DNA from: Bacillus infantis NRRL B-14911
GTDB lineage: Bacteria; Bacillota; Bacilli; Bacillales; Cytobacillaceae
NCBI RefSeq assembly: GCF_000473245.1
Contig: NC_022524.1
Location: forward strand, 3,558,501 to 3,622,500
DNA length: 64,000 nt
Direction: 5' to 3'
Each line of letters opens with the position of its first letter. Position 1 is the first letter of the stretch. The notes beneath the pieces are model-generated. The model searched no databases and had not been told where the DNA came from. It saw nothing but the letters and a program-made list of their open reading frames with translations. This document shows positions 34,163 through 43,482 of this stretch, in pieces. The position numbers and the translations under genes are program-made.

Positions 34163-36795
34163 TATTTTGCATCAAACCATGTCGGGCCGTATGAGAAGTC
34201 GACCTTTAGCGGGACATCCAGATCTACTGTATTTTCCATCACGTCGGGCACAATTCTCTTTAGTATCTCAATTTCTTCCTCAGGCGCCTCAAAGATCAAT
34301 TCATCGTGCACCGATAAAAGAAGGCGGGACTGCAGTCCTTCTTCCCGAAGCCGATCGGCCATGTCAATCATGGCTTTCTTAATAACATCGGCAGCACTGC
34401 CCTGAATGGGCGTATTCATGGCTGTCCGCTCTGCAAAGCTCCTTAGATTGAAATTCCTGCTCGTAATCTCGGGAAGATATCTTCTTCTGTGAAGAAGTGT
34501 CGAAACATATCCCTTCTGTTTCGCCTCCTGGATGATATCGTCCATATACTCGCGGACTCCGGGATAGCTTTCCAGATAGCGGTCGATGAACTGCCCGGCT
34601 TCCTTCCTCGTAATCCCCAGGCTTTGCGACAATCCATAATCGCTTATTCCATATACAATTCCAAAGTTGACTGCTTTCGCGTGGCGCCTCATGTTCGAAG
34701 TCACTTCGCCTTCTGAAACATGGAATACCTCCATAGCTGTCTTTGTATGGACATCCTGATCTTCACGGAAAGCCTCGATCAGCTTTTCATCGCCAGCAAT
34801 ATGCGCAAGCACCCTTAGCTCGATCTGGGAATAGTCGGCTGCAAAAATGACCCAGCCTTTTTCAGAAGGTACAAATGCCTGCCTGATCTTTCTGCCCTCT
34901 TCCAGCCGGATCGGGATATTCTGCAGGTTCGGATCCGTAGAGCTGAGGCGCCCCGTTTGTGTGAGTGCCTGATTAAAGCGGGTATGAACCTTCCCTGTTT
35001 TCTTGTCCGTCACCTTCAGCAGCCCTTCAATATAAGTCGACTGCAGTTTGCCGAGCTGCCTGTACTGCAGGATTTCCCTGATGATCTCATGCTTATCTTC
35101 CAGCTTTTCCAGAACATCAGCAGAAGTAGAATATCCTGTCTTTGTCTTTTTGACAGGAGGCAGGCCGAGCTTTTCAAAGAGGATGACCCCAAGCTGTTTA
35201 GGAGAATTAATGTTGAAAGCCTCACCCGCGAGCTCGTGGATGCGCTCTTCAATATCGCCCAGCTTCTGATTGATCTGTTCTCCCATCGCCTGAAGCCTTT
35301 CAAGGTCGACTTTGACGCCCTGCGACTCCATATCAGCCAAAATAAGCGAAAGCGGCATTTCCAGATCATAAAAAAGCTCATACTGCCTGTTTTCCTTTAA
35401 CTCATCTTCAAGCTTGTCCCTAAGGGCTTCCAGGGCTGCAGCTTTTCTGGCAAGATGCCCTGCCAGCTCTTCCTGTGCCGGAATCTTTCTTTTCGCACCT
35501 TTCCCGTAGACAGCATCATCCGTCTGTACACCATTATACCCATGGCGTTTGGCAACAGAAGCAAAGTCTTCGATTGATTCTGACGGATTGATGATATAGG
35601 AAGCGATAAGAAGGTCAAACTCCACTCCTTTTAAGTGGATGCCGTGATGGCGCAGGGAAACCTCCGTTCGCTTGGCATCATAGACAATCTTCTTTTTAGA
35701 TTCGTCCTCGGCCCATTTCTTAAAGGTCTCAGAGCTTAGTGCAAGCTCAGCGGGAATAAAATAGACCCCATTTCCGCTTGCAGCCGAGAAGCCGGCTATT
35801 TCGGCGGTATGATAATTCTCTTCAAGCATCTCGACATAAAAAGCAGTTTCGTCTGCAAATAAATCGTCCAGGATGTTTTCTGCTGTTTCAAACTGGATAT
35901 CTTCAAGGGGCGCAGCAGTTTCTTCTGGTAATTCCCCGCCAATCTTTTCAAGAAGCGAGTTGAATCCGAGATCTTTGAAAAGGGAAACGACTTTGGCCTG
36001 GTCGTAGCCTGAATAGCCCACATCTTCTACCTTCACTTCAACAGGCGCTTCCCTTGTGATGGTGGCAAGCTCCTTGCTCATCACTGCCAGATCTTTGTGC
36101 TCCTCAAGCTTTTCCTTCAGCTTCTGGCCGCTCACACGATCGATGGATCCAAGCAGGTTTTCAAGCGTTTCAAATTCCTTCAGCAGCTTGATGGCTGTTT
36201 TCTCTCCTACACCGGGCACCCCTGGGATATTGTCTGAGCTGTCCCCCATCAGGCCTTTCATATCAATGATCTGGCCAGGCGACAGGCCATATTTTTCCCG
36301 GATATGTTCCGGAGTATATTCTTCTATATCCGTTATTCCCTTGCGGGTGATTCCGACGGTAGTATGTTCAGAGCTTAACTGGGTCAAATCCTTATCCCCG
36401 GAAATGACTTTTACCTCGAAGCCCTCCTGCTCTGCCTGGAGGGAAAGTGTGCCGATGATATCATCCGCCTCATAATTTTCAAGCTCATAGCGCGGAATCT
36501 GATAAGCATCAAGCAGATCACGGATGAAGGGGAATTGTTCAGACAGCTCCGGCGGAGTTTTTTGCCTGCCTCCCTTATATTCAGTGAATGTTTTATGGCG
36601 GAATGTTGTTTTTCCTGCATCAAAAGCAACCAGAATATGAGAAGGATCCTCATCCTCCAGGATGCGCATGAGCATCATCGTAAAACCGTAAACCGCATTT
36701 GTATGTATGCCTTTGTCATTATTCAGCAGCGGAAGCGCGAAAAAGGCCCTGTATGCAATACTGTTTCCATCAATCAATACAAGCTTTTTAGCCAT
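34162..36795 (-). CDS. polA: DNA polymerase I
   Basis: Repair and Okazaki-fragment polymerase, 877 residues. The 5' nuclease domain covers about 1-290 (LVLIDGNSIAYRAFFALP near 4-21; GDSSDNIPGVPGVG near 180). The middle 3'-5' exonuclease-like domain (about 300-465) appears inactive: where E. coli has the DxE metal motif this protein reads FYVEMLEENY. Polymerase motif A DYSQIELRVLAHIAGD, motif B RRHAKAVNFGIVYG and motif C LSVHDELIFE lie in the last third. The frame is open to 36843, but ATG 36793-36795 has AAGGAGG and gives the family start MAKKLVLIDGN. Confidence 0.97.
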   Translation of the reverse strand: MAKKLVLIDGNSIAYRAFFALPLLNNDKGIHTNAVYGFTMMLMRILEDEDPSHILVAFDAGKTTFRHKTFTEYKGGRQKTPPELSEQFPFIRDLLDAYQIPRYELENYEADDIIGTLSLQAEQEGFEVKVISGDKDLTQLSSEHTTVGITRKGITDIEEYTPEHIREKYGLSPGQIIDMKGLMGDSSDNIPGVPGVGEKTAIKLLKEFETLENLLGSIDRVSGQKLKEKLEEHKDLAVMSKELATITREAPVEVKVEDVGYSGYDQAKVVSLFKDLGFNSLLEKIGGELPEETAAPLEDIQFETAENILDDLFADETAFYVEMLEENYHTAEIAGFSAASGNGVYFIPAELALSSETFKKWAEDESKKKIVYDAKRTEVSLRHHGIHLKGVEFDLLIASYIINPSESIEDFASVAKRHGYNGVQTDDAVYGKGAKRKIPAQEELAGHLARKAAALEALRDKLEDELKENRQYELFYDLEMPLSLILADMESQGVKVDLERLQAMGEQINQKLGDIEERIHELAGEAFNINSPKQLGVILFEKLGLPPVKKTKTGYSTSADVLEKLEDKHEIIREILQYRQLGKLQSTYIEGLLKVTDKKTGKVHTRFNQALTQTGRLSSTDPNLQNIPIRLEEGRKIRQAFVPSEKGWVIFAADYSQIELRVLAHIAGDEKLIEAFREDQDVHTKTAMEVFHVSEGEVTSNMRRHAKAVNFGIVYGISDYGLSQSLGITRKEAGQFIDRYLESYPGVREYMDDIIQEAKQKGYVSTLLHRRRYLPEITSRNFNLRSFAERTAMNTPIQGSAADVIKKAMIDMADRLREEGLQSRLLLSVHDELIFEAPEEEIEILKRIVPDVMENTVDLDVPLKVDFSYGPTWFDAK

Positions 36796-36910
36796 TGGTC
36801 CATCCTCCTTGCAGCGTAGTTCTTGAAAGCCCGGGAAGCGCACTCTTGTTCAGCACTGCCGCATCTTCAGCCAGTCAAAATAACCCTCACCCTGGCAGAA
36901 AAGTAGCTTA

Positions 36911-36973
36911 ACAAAAAAAACCGTTATTCTTCTTTCATTTTATCACGACTGGATAAAGAAAGAAAAATAACGG
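36911..36973 (-). terminator. Terminator after hflC
   Basis: CCGTTATT (36921-36928) with AATAACGG (36966-36973), extended by TTCTTTC/GAAAGAA, gives a long imperfect stem; the minus-strand transcript continues with eight T. It separates hflKC from polA. Confidence 0.82.
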
Positions 36974-36991
36974 CGCGCAGCTATTTGCCTG

Positions 36992-37927
36992 CTAGTTTGT
37001 ATACCCCATCAACAGGCGGGCATACGGCGAATCGGAAGGAAGCACAATAACAGACTCCCCATTGATCGTCTTTTTATAAGATTGAAGTGTTCTGTATAGA
37101 GAGTAGAAATCAGGATCTTTTGAAAACGACTGATTGTAGATGCGGGCAGCTTCTGCCTCACCCTCCGCCCGGATCGTTTCTGCTTCAGCCTGTGCCTTTG
37201 AAAGCATCTCTTTAACGTTCATGTCTGTTTCTGCTACAATCCTGTTATTTTGCGCATCACCCTGTGAAAGATATTCCTGTGCCTTTGTATCCCGCTCGGA
37301 AATCATCCTTGTGTATACAGACTGCTCATTTTCGCTTGGCAGATCGGTCCTTTTCATCCTGACATCCGTCACAACGACCCCATACTGGTCCCTGGACAGC
37401 ATCTCATTCACCTGTTCAGTGATCCTGTCATTGATTGAACCGCGGGAAGAGGCTTCTTCATCAGTGATGATGTCCTCATATTCCAAATTTCCTAGCTCTG
37501 CCCTTACCACCGAGTAGATGAATTCTTCCATTCTTGACTCTGCTTTTTCCATCGTCTGGGCATTTGCAATCAGCTTCTTGGGATCCTCGATTCTCCAAAC
37601 GGCATAATTATCAATAATGATCCTTTTCTTATCTTTCGTATTAATTTCCGCTTCATTGACATCATAGGTCATCTGATACTTAGGCAGGGAAGTGACACTC
37701 TGGATGAAAGGAAGTTTATAGCTGAGTCCGGGATCCTTCTCAATCCTGACTACTTCTCCAAACTGGCGGATAACCCTGTACTCGCCTTCCTTCACGATAA
37801 AGAGGTTGGCAAAGACCAGAATCAGTGCTGCGATGACAACTACAAGAAAAATGCCTGCTTTAATATAGTTTCGCCATTGAAACCCGTTTCCGCGCTCATT
37901 TATATTCACTACATTCTGATCATCCAT
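36992..37927 (-). CDS. hflC: HflC, SPFH/prohibitin-family membrane protein
   Basis: Partner of HflK in a membrane complex that modulates the FtsH protease in proteobacteria; 311 residues. An N-terminal transmembrane helix lies at about 23-43 (IFLVVVIAALILVFANLF), followed by the SPFH domain (about 45-215) and a coiled coil with DTKAQEYLSQGDAQNNRIVA and AEAETIRAEGEAEAARI near 240-265. ATG 37925-37927 overlaps the hflK stop by 8 bases, indicating translational coupling. The pair is absent from B. subtilis 168 as far as I recall, so its role in this lineage is open. Confidence 0.88.
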   Translation of the reverse strand: MDDQNVVNINERGNGFQWRNYIKAGIFLVVVIAALILVFANLFIVKEGEYRVIRQFGEVVRIEKDPGLSYKLPFIQSVTSLPKYQMTYDVNEAEINTKDKKRIIIDNYAVWRIEDPKKLIANAQTMEKAESRMEEFIYSVVRAELGNLEYEDIITDEEASSRGSINDRITEQVNEMLSRDQYGVVVTDVRMKRTDLPSENEQSVYTRMISERDTKAQEYLSQGDAQNNRIVAETDMNVKEMLSKAQAEAETIRAEGEAEAARIYNQSFSKDPDFYSLYRTLQSYKKTINGESVIVLPSDSPYARLLMGYTN

Positions 37928-38888
37928 TGCTTTCACTTCCTTCCTCTGCCGGTGCCTTAGGCTGCTCCTTCTCAAGAGGCCTGATCGGGAAATATTTCAT
38001 GGTATTCCCGTCATCATTCATGATATAGATTTCAGCACCGGGAAGAACCTGCTCAAGCGTTTCGAGCACCAGCCTCTCCCTTGTGATATCAGGGCTGTTC
38101 TTATATTCCGCGTACAGCTTATTGAATACGGCTACATCACCAGTCGCTCCCTGGATCCTTGCAGTTTTATCTCCTTTTGCCTTGGAAATCATGGCATCCT
38201 CTTCACCGGCTGCCTCATTCATTCTCTTATTCTTATATTTCTTGGCTTCATTTATTTTAGTATTCATCGTCTCACGGGCATCTGTTACATTGGTGAATGC
38301 CTTGCGGACTTCATCATTGGGAAGTTCGACATCCTGAAGTTTGACTGCCAGTATCGATATGCCAATATCATATTTTTCAATCAAAGAAGTCAGCATCTCT
38401 CTGACATCCCCTTCGATTTGCGCCTTGCCTGAGGTTAAGGCGTCATCGATCTTGGAATTGCCTATGATGCTTCTTAATGAGGCAGAAGTTGCATCATACA
38501 TGACTTCCTCAGGATTATCAGCATTAAAAAGGAATTTTTCAGGATTTGTAATTTTCCATTGCACCACAAGGTCTGCATGGACTATGTTCTCATCCCCTGT
38601 AATCATCTTTGTATCTTGAGGATGTTCCTTTACCTTCCCATCTTTTTCTTCATAACCGAATTGAAGGCTGAAGGTTTCTTTCGATAGCTTTTCTACTGAT
38701 TGAATTGGCCATGGCATTTTAAAATGCAGTCCAGGCTCATTGATGCCCTGTTCCACTTCACCGAATGTCAATATGACAGCCTGTTCAGATTCGTCGACTG
38801 TATACCAGGTCGTGAATGCTGCAATGCTCAGTATGATAATCAGGACCGCGAGGCCTAATATCGTATAAATCCTTTTTAAACTGACCAT
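37920..38888 (-). CDS. hflK: HflK, SPFH/prohibitin-family membrane protein
   Basis: Membrane-anchored SPFH protein of 322 residues. The transmembrane helix is at about 8-27 (TILGLAVLIIILSIAAF), then the SPFH domain with TVDESEQAVILTFGEVEQGI near 30-49, and a charged coiled coil near 225-275 (KINEAKKYKNKRMNEAAGEE). I start at ATG 38886-38888 (MVSLKRIYTIL) with GGGGAG 8 bases upstream; the frame is open 22 codons further without support. It lacks the glycine-rich N-terminal tail of E. coli HflK. Located between phoR and polA. Confidence 0.87.
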   Translation of the reverse strand: MVSLKRIYTILGLAVLIIILSIAAFTTWYTVDESEQAVILTFGEVEQGINEPGLHFKMPWPIQSVEKLSKETFSLQFGYEEKDGKVKEHPQDTKMITGDENIVHADLVVQWKITNPEKFLFNADNPEEVMYDATSASLRSIIGNSKIDDALTSGKAQIEGDVREMLTSLIEKYDIGISILAVKLQDVELPNDEVRKAFTNVTDARETMNTKINEAKKYKNKRMNEAAGEEDAMISKAKGDKTARIQGATGDVAVFNKLYAEYKNSPDITRERLVLETLEQVLPGAEIYIMNDDGNTMKYFPIRPLEKEQPKAPAEEGSESNG

Positions 38889-38983
38889 TCCCTTGCTCCC
38901 CTTTCTGTTTTTATCTCTGCCTCTTAATACGGCTGTATAACAGAAAGGTTTCAATATGATTACAAAAAAGCTGAATAAATGGC

Positions 38984-39016
38984 GAAAGACGAAAGCGGGG
39001 TCTGCTTTCGTCTTTC
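38984..39016. terminator. Hairpin between phoR and hflK
   Basis: GAAAGACGAAAGC (38984-38996) is exactly complementary to 39004-39016 around a 7-base loop. T runs are weak on both sides (minus strand continues GCCATTTATT), so termination after phoR may be partial. Confidence 0.6.
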
Positions 39017-39130
39017 TGGTTTGGCTCCTTGGATGAAGGGGTTTTTCATAAATGATTGTATCAATGGAATATTAAGGCACAATAAACACCATGTAAAGAA
39101 TGTGTAAACTTAAATCCATATGTACGCATT

Positions 39131-40894
39131 TTATGAAATTTCCCTGTGCAGCTGCACTTTAAAAGTTGTCCCCTTCCCCACTTCACTTTCAACCGTAATG
39201 CTGCCTTTGTGGGCCTCAACGAGATGCTTAACGATTGCAAGGCCAAGGCCAGTGCCTCCGGAATTCCTGCTCCTTGCTTTGTCGATCCTGTAGAACCGTT
39301 CAAAGATCCGGGGAATTTCATCCTGGTCAATTCCCATGCCTGTATCCTTAACCTCAACCTGGACCTTATCTTCCTTTTCCTCCAGCGATACGGATATTTT
39401 TCCGCCCTGCGGAGTATAAGTAATGGCATTGGTCAGCAGGTTGATGAACACCTGCTTCAGACGGTGAGGATCTCCCTTGATCCACCCATTTCCCGATTGA
39501 TCTGAATACTCTATATCAATAGCCTTATCCTTTGCTTTTCCATTCAGTATCGCCAGGCATTCGCCAAGCAGGCTGGAAAGATCCATCTCCTGGACAGAAA
39601 GCCTGAACCCCTGCTGTTCTGTTTTGGAGAGATCCAGCAGATCCTGGATGAGCGACTGGAGGCGGTCGCTTTCTTTCAATATAATGTCCAGGAAAGCCGA
39701 TAACGCTGCTTGATCATGCATAGCACCGTCAAGCAGTGTTTCTGAAAAACCTTTAATAGAGGTGATCGGTGTCTTCAGCTCATGAGAAACATTAGCGACA
39801 AAGTCCTTTCTCATCTGTTCGAGCTTTTTTAATTCCGTTATATCATGGAAAACAAGCAGGATACCTTTCCATACATCATTCGTTCCGATGATCGGGACTC
39901 CATACACCTCAAAATGCTTGCGCTCAATTGCAACCGGGATCACCATTTGCTTTCTTGTTTTCTGTTCTGTCATGAAGATATCTTCAACCAGGTCGGTTAT
40001 TTCTTTTTGTTCAATCACTTCATAATAAAGATTGCCGACATAGCCGTGAGGCTCCAGGCCGAAGATTTCATAGTATGGCTTATTCACAAGGCTGATATAG
40101 CCCCTGCTGTCAATTAAAATAAGGCCGCTCCCCATGTTTTCAATCAGGGTTCCCAGCCGGTCCTGCTGCATTTCCTGGGCCTTAACCATATCCTGCAGAT
40201 TTCTGGCAAGGACATTGATCGAGGAGCTGAGCATACCGGTTTCATCTATATTATCCTCATACGTCCTTGCACGATAATTTCCTTTTGCAAGTTCAATGGC
40301 GACGTTAGTAGCTGATTCAATTGGCTTCGTATATCTCGCAGCAATCTTTGAGCCCAGGAGGATGATGACTGCAAGTGCAAGCCCAAGGCTGACAGTCAAT
40401 ATCCACCAAATCTGCCTGTAGGCTTTTTTCAGCTCTGTCATCTGTGAGCTGAGAAATATATAGCCTTCATTTGCTCCATCCTGGATAATCGGCTTCCAAT
40501 AATAATGCAGATCAAAGCCGCCTTCAACCTCGAAGACCTCCTCATCTCTGCCTGTTTTGCTTAGGATTCCCTGTATAATCCCTTCATGCCTGCTATCAAT
40601 GCTTTCTCTTTCACCTTTGCTGTCATAACGGATGGTGCCGTCATCATTGACAATGGTGACACGGACACCCAGCATTTCCCCAAAATCGAGGATGGTTTTT
40701 TGGCTCAGCGCATCAATCCCCCCGCTGTCTTCAATATATGTAGAAAGCATCTCACTTTCCTTGATGAGCCTTTCATCGAATGACTTAAGATAATAGCTTT
40801 TAAACAGCTGGCCCAGCAGGAGGCCCAAACCTACCAAAACAGCAATGATAAGCGTGATCAGGGCAAAAAGAAGCCTTGTGCGGAATTTGGTCAT
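39131..40894 (-). CDS. phoR: Sensor histidine kinase PhoR
   Basis: Membrane kinase of the phosphate-starvation system, 587 residues. Transmembrane segments lie at about 8-30 and 160-182 flanking an extracytoplasmic PAS-like domain; HAMP follows near 183-235, then a PAS domain near 245-350. The phospho-accepting His is in FVANVSHELKTPITSIKGF near 367; N box, DTGMGIDQDEIPRIFERFY and GGTGLGLAIVKHLVEAH complete the ATPase domain. Its ATG overlaps the phoP stop (ATGA), so the two are coupled. Regulation of polA-adjacent genes by PhoP is not evident. Confidence 0.95.
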   Translation of the reverse strand: MTKFRTRLLFALITLIIAVLVGLGLLLGQLFKSYYLKSFDERLIKESEMLSTYIEDSGGIDALSQKTILDFGEMLGVRVTIVNDDGTIRYDSKGERESIDSRHEGIIQGILSKTGRDEEVFEVEGGFDLHYYWKPIIQDGANEGYIFLSSQMTELKKAYRQIWWILTVSLGLALAVIILLGSKIAARYTKPIESATNVAIELAKGNYRARTYEDNIDETGMLSSSINVLARNLQDMVKAQEMQQDRLGTLIENMGSGLILIDSRGYISLVNKPYYEIFGLEPHGYVGNLYYEVIEQKEITDLVEDIFMTEQKTRKQMVIPVAIERKHFEVYGVPIIGTNDVWKGILLVFHDITELKKLEQMRKDFVANVSHELKTPITSIKGFSETLLDGAMHDQAALSAFLDIILKESDRLQSLIQDLLDLSKTEQQGFRLSVQEMDLSSLLGECLAILNGKAKDKAIDIEYSDQSGNGWIKGDPHRLKQVFINLLTNAITYTPQGGKISVSLEEKEDKVQVEVKDTGMGIDQDEIPRIFERFYRIDKARSRNSGGTGLGLAIVKHLVEAHKGSITVESEVGKGTTFKVQLHREIS

Positions 40895-41607
40895 CAGCCC
40901 TTCGGCTCCTCCAGTTTATAGCCCAGCCCCCTGATTGTTTTTATATAAGCCGGCTTTTTCGTATTCTCCTCAATCTTTTCCCGCAGATGGCTGACATGTA
41001 CATCCACGATTCTTGTATCGCCTGCGAAATCATAATTCCATACAGCACTCAGCAGCTGGTCCCTCGTCAGCACCCTGCCTTTATTTTGGGCAAGGTAAAG
41101 CAGGAGTTCAAATTCCTTCGGTGTCAGTTCCAGCAGTTCTTCCGAGAAAAATGCCTCATAATGCTCCGGGAAGATCTTCAGCCCGCCTATCCGGATAGAA
41201 TCAGAATCCTCTTCAGCCTGCTCCTGCTGCCCGGCCGTCAGCTGAGTCCTGCGCAGGATTGCTTTTACCCGGGCAACAACCTCTCTCGGGCTAAAAGGTT
41301 TTGTCATATAATCATCAGCGCCAAGCTCCAGGCCAAGCACCTTATCAAATTCATCATCCTTTGCAGTCAGCATGAGGATGGGTGTATGTATTTTTTCCTG
41401 GCGAAGCTGCTTGCAGACCTCTATGCCATTGAGCTTTGGCAGCATTAGATCCAGCACGATCAGATCCGGCCTTTCCTGCAGGGCAAAATCCTTGCCGGAC
41501 TCTCCATCCATTGCAGTGATTACCTCATATCCTGCCTGTTTCAGGTTATACTCCAAAAGGGTGACAATGGATTGTTCATCATCAACTACTAGCACTTTTT
41601 TATCCAT
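40894..41607 (-). CDS. phoP: Response regulator PhoP
   Basis: OmpR-family regulator of phosphate starvation, 237 residues. The receiver domain has VDDEQS near 8-13, phospho-acceptor D53 in LIVLDLMLPKLNG, and the conserved lysine in DDYMTKPFSP near 101. The winged-helix DNA-binding domain fills about 130-233 (LLYLAQNKGRVLTRDQLL, TRIVDVHVSHLREKIE). I use ATG 41605-41607 (MDKKVLVVDDEQ) with GGAGG 7 bases upstream rather than the start four codons earlier. Overlaps phoR by 1 base. Confidence 0.96.
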   Translation of the reverse strand: MDKKVLVVDDEQSIVTLLEYNLKQAGYEVITAMDGESGKDFALQERPDLIVLDLMLPKLNGIEVCKQLRQEKIHTPILMLTAKDDEFDKVLGLELGADDYMTKPFSPREVVARVKAILRRTQLTAGQQEQAEEDSDSIRIGGLKIFPEHYEAFFSEELLELTPKEFELLLYLAQNKGRVLTRDQLLSAVWNYDFAGDTRIVDVHVSHLREKIEENTKKPAYIKTIRGLGYKLEEPKG

Positions 41608-41774
41608 AAAGGCCTCCAATAATCTATATTACCCCTGTAAAAACCCCAAGTACCACAGCTCTATTATAATATATGGGGCCGGAGGAAAAGCAATAAGGAA
41701 TATTCCGGGATAAGAAATATGATTTACAGGATGTCTCACAACCGGTGGACAGTCCGAGCATGAGATTTAAGCTA

Positions 41775-41814
41775 AAAAAGATTAAAAAGATCCGGAATGC
41801 TTCCATTCCGGGTC
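41775..41814 (-). terminator. Terminator after the MaoC-like gene
   Basis: GATCCGGAATG (41789-41799) and CATTCCGGGTC (41804-41814) pair; minus-strand transcript continues with TTTTTAATCTTTTTT. Confidence 0.87.
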
Positions 41815-41828
41815 TAAATATTGTCTAT

Positions 41829-42305
41829 TTAAAAGTTATCCAATGCGCTGCCTTCCATTCCTTCCAGGCGGTATGGAGGGCATACAAGGAGAGAACCGCT
41901 TAATGCGAGTTCGCCTTCTTCCGTGATGGCCTCCACTTTGATTGTTACTGTATGGCTGCTTTGATTTACGTCATCCACCAAAAATAAAAATTCGATGACA
42001 GAATAATGGAACACAGGTTTATGATACTCAATCTCCTGTTTAAGAATATGAGAACCCGGACCAGGCAAATACTTGGAAACCGCCGAAGATATGATGCCAT
42101 TCAGCATGATATTGGGTACTATCGGTTTTTTATAAGGCGTCTGGGAAGCATAGTCATGCTGGATATAAAGAGGATTTGCATCATTGGTCAAGCCAAGATA
42201 AAGCAGCAGATCCTTATCCTCTATTTTTTCTGTTAATGTCAGCTTTTCCCCTGCTGTTATTTCTTCAATTCTCCTGCCCAGTTTGCGCTTTTTTCCTAGA
42301 AGCAA
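41829..42305 (-). CDS. MaoC-like hotdog dehydratase domain protein
   Basis: Single hotdog-fold protein of 158 residues, similar to R-specific enoyl-CoA hydratases. The hydratase-like segment is YLGLTNDANPLYIQHDYASQ near 36-55, where Asp42 and the region where His usually stands (here H50) correspond to the active site; the following TPYKKPIVPNIMLNGIISSA also fits. The substrate is unknown; roles in fatty acid or polyhydroxyalkanoate metabolism are possible. Start is TTG 42303-42305 behind GGAGGTG. It lies between mdh and phoP with its own terminator. I do not recall it at this place in B. subtilis. Confidence 0.75.
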   Translation of the reverse strand: MLLGKKRKLGRRIEEITAGEKLTLTEKIEDKDLLLYLGLTNDANPLYIQHDYASQTPYKKPIVPNIMLNGIISSAVSKYLPGPGSHILKQEIEYHKPVFHYSVIEFLFLVDDVNQSSHTVTIKVEAITEEGELALSGSLLVCPPYRLEGMEGSALDNF

Positions 42306-42370
42306 GGAAGAGCACCTCCAATTTTTGTAATCGTTTTCATTTATAAGTTTGATAATTCAGTTATTTATTT

Positions 42371-42403
42371 TAAAAAAAATCGGGGGTATTCCCCCCCCCG
42401 ATC
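42371..42403 (-). terminator. Terminator after mdh
   Basis: ATCGGGGG (42379-42386) and CCCCCGAT (42395-42402) form an 8-bp GC-rich stem followed on the minus strand by eight T. The nine-C run makes the exact length prone to sequencing error. Confidence 0.87.
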
Positions 42404-42413
42404 TGATTGTTTA

Positions 42414-43352
42414 TCAAGCAAGCACATCCATCACATTTCGGACAGCCTCCGCCGATTTATCCAGCGCAGCTTTTTCTTCGTCTGTCAGTTCCAGTTCAAT
42501 GATTTTTTCGATCCCGTTCGCCCCAAGAATGGTTGGAACGCCAAGATAAATGCCTTCATAACCATATTCCCCTTCAAGATAAGCAATGGAAGGCAGCACC
42601 CGCCGCTGGTCTTTAAGGATTGCTTCGCACATCTCCACCAAAGAAGCAGCCGGAGCATAATAAGCGCTTCCGTTTCCAAGAAGGTTAACGATTTCTCCTC
42701 CGCCTTTGCGTGTCCGCTCAACGATTGCATCCAGGCGGTCCTTCGGAATCAATGTTTCCAGCGGAATGCCCCCTGCATAAGAATAGCGGACAAGCGGCAC
42801 CATGTCATCTCCATGTCCGCCAAGGACGAAGCCTGTAATATCCTTAACAGAAAGGTTAAGCTCCTGGGCGACAAAGGTGCGGAAACGCGCCGTATCAAGG
42901 ATGCCTGACTGGCCTATTACCCGGTTTTTCGGGAAGCCTGACTCTGTGAAGACCGTATAGGTCATGGCATCAACCGGGTTTGTCAGGACAATGATATAGC
43001 TTTCAGGAGAATATTTTACAATTTCCTGCGCGACGCTTTTCATGATTTTTTGGTTGGTCTGAACAAGGTCGTCGCGGCTCATGCCAGGCTTGCGTGCAAT
43101 TCCGGCTGTAATCACCACGATATCGGAATCCTTCGTATCTTCATAGCTGGATGTGCCTGTTATATTGGCATCAAACCCCTGTACAGGACTTGCTTCAAGC
43201 ATATCAAGCGCTTTTCCTTTTGTAGGGTTTTCCATTTGAGGAATATCCACAAGGACTACATCCCCAAGCTCCTTTTGGGCAAGCAGGAAAGCTGTCGTTG
43301 CTCCGGTAAATCCTCCGCCGATTACAGAAATCTTTTTGCGTTTCAATGTCAT
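42414..43352 (-). CDS. mdh: Malate dehydrogenase (NAD)
   Basis: TCA-cycle enzyme oxidising malate to oxaloacetate; 312 residues, LDH-like type. NAD-binding [14 protein letters not shown] is near 12-25 and the NAD-selecting aspartate follows in VVLVDIPQ. Substrate residues include [10 protein letters not shown] near 87-96, [12 protein letters not shown] near 120-131 and the catalytic histidine in [10 protein letters not shown] near 177-186. ATG start with AAGGGGG. Last of the citZ-icd-mdh group. Confidence 0.97.
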   Translation of the reverse strand: MTLKRKKISVIGGGFTGATTAFLLAQKELGDVVLVDIPQMENPTKGKALDMLEASPVQGFDANITGTSSYEDTKDSDIVVITAGIARKPGMSRDDLVQTNQKIMKSVAQEIVKYSPESYIIVLTNPVDAMTYTVFTESGFPKNRVIGQSGILDTARFRTFVAQELNLSVKDITGFVLGGHGDDMVPLVRYSYAGGIPLETLIPKDRLDAIVERTRKGGGEIVNLLGNGSAYYAPAASLVEMCEAILKDQRRVLPSIAYLEGEYGYEGIYLGVPTILGANGIEKIIELELTDEEKAALDKSAEAVRNVMDVLA

Positions 43353-43482
43353 GACATGTTCCCCCTTAAGGAATGGTTTGGTACGCAGCCTGCAGCTGGC
43401 AGGGCAGCGGCCGGATATCTCCGATTATGTAAGAGGCCGTCCTCTGATGAGAACCGGCCTCCTGAAAAAGTTCCTGCTGGTT

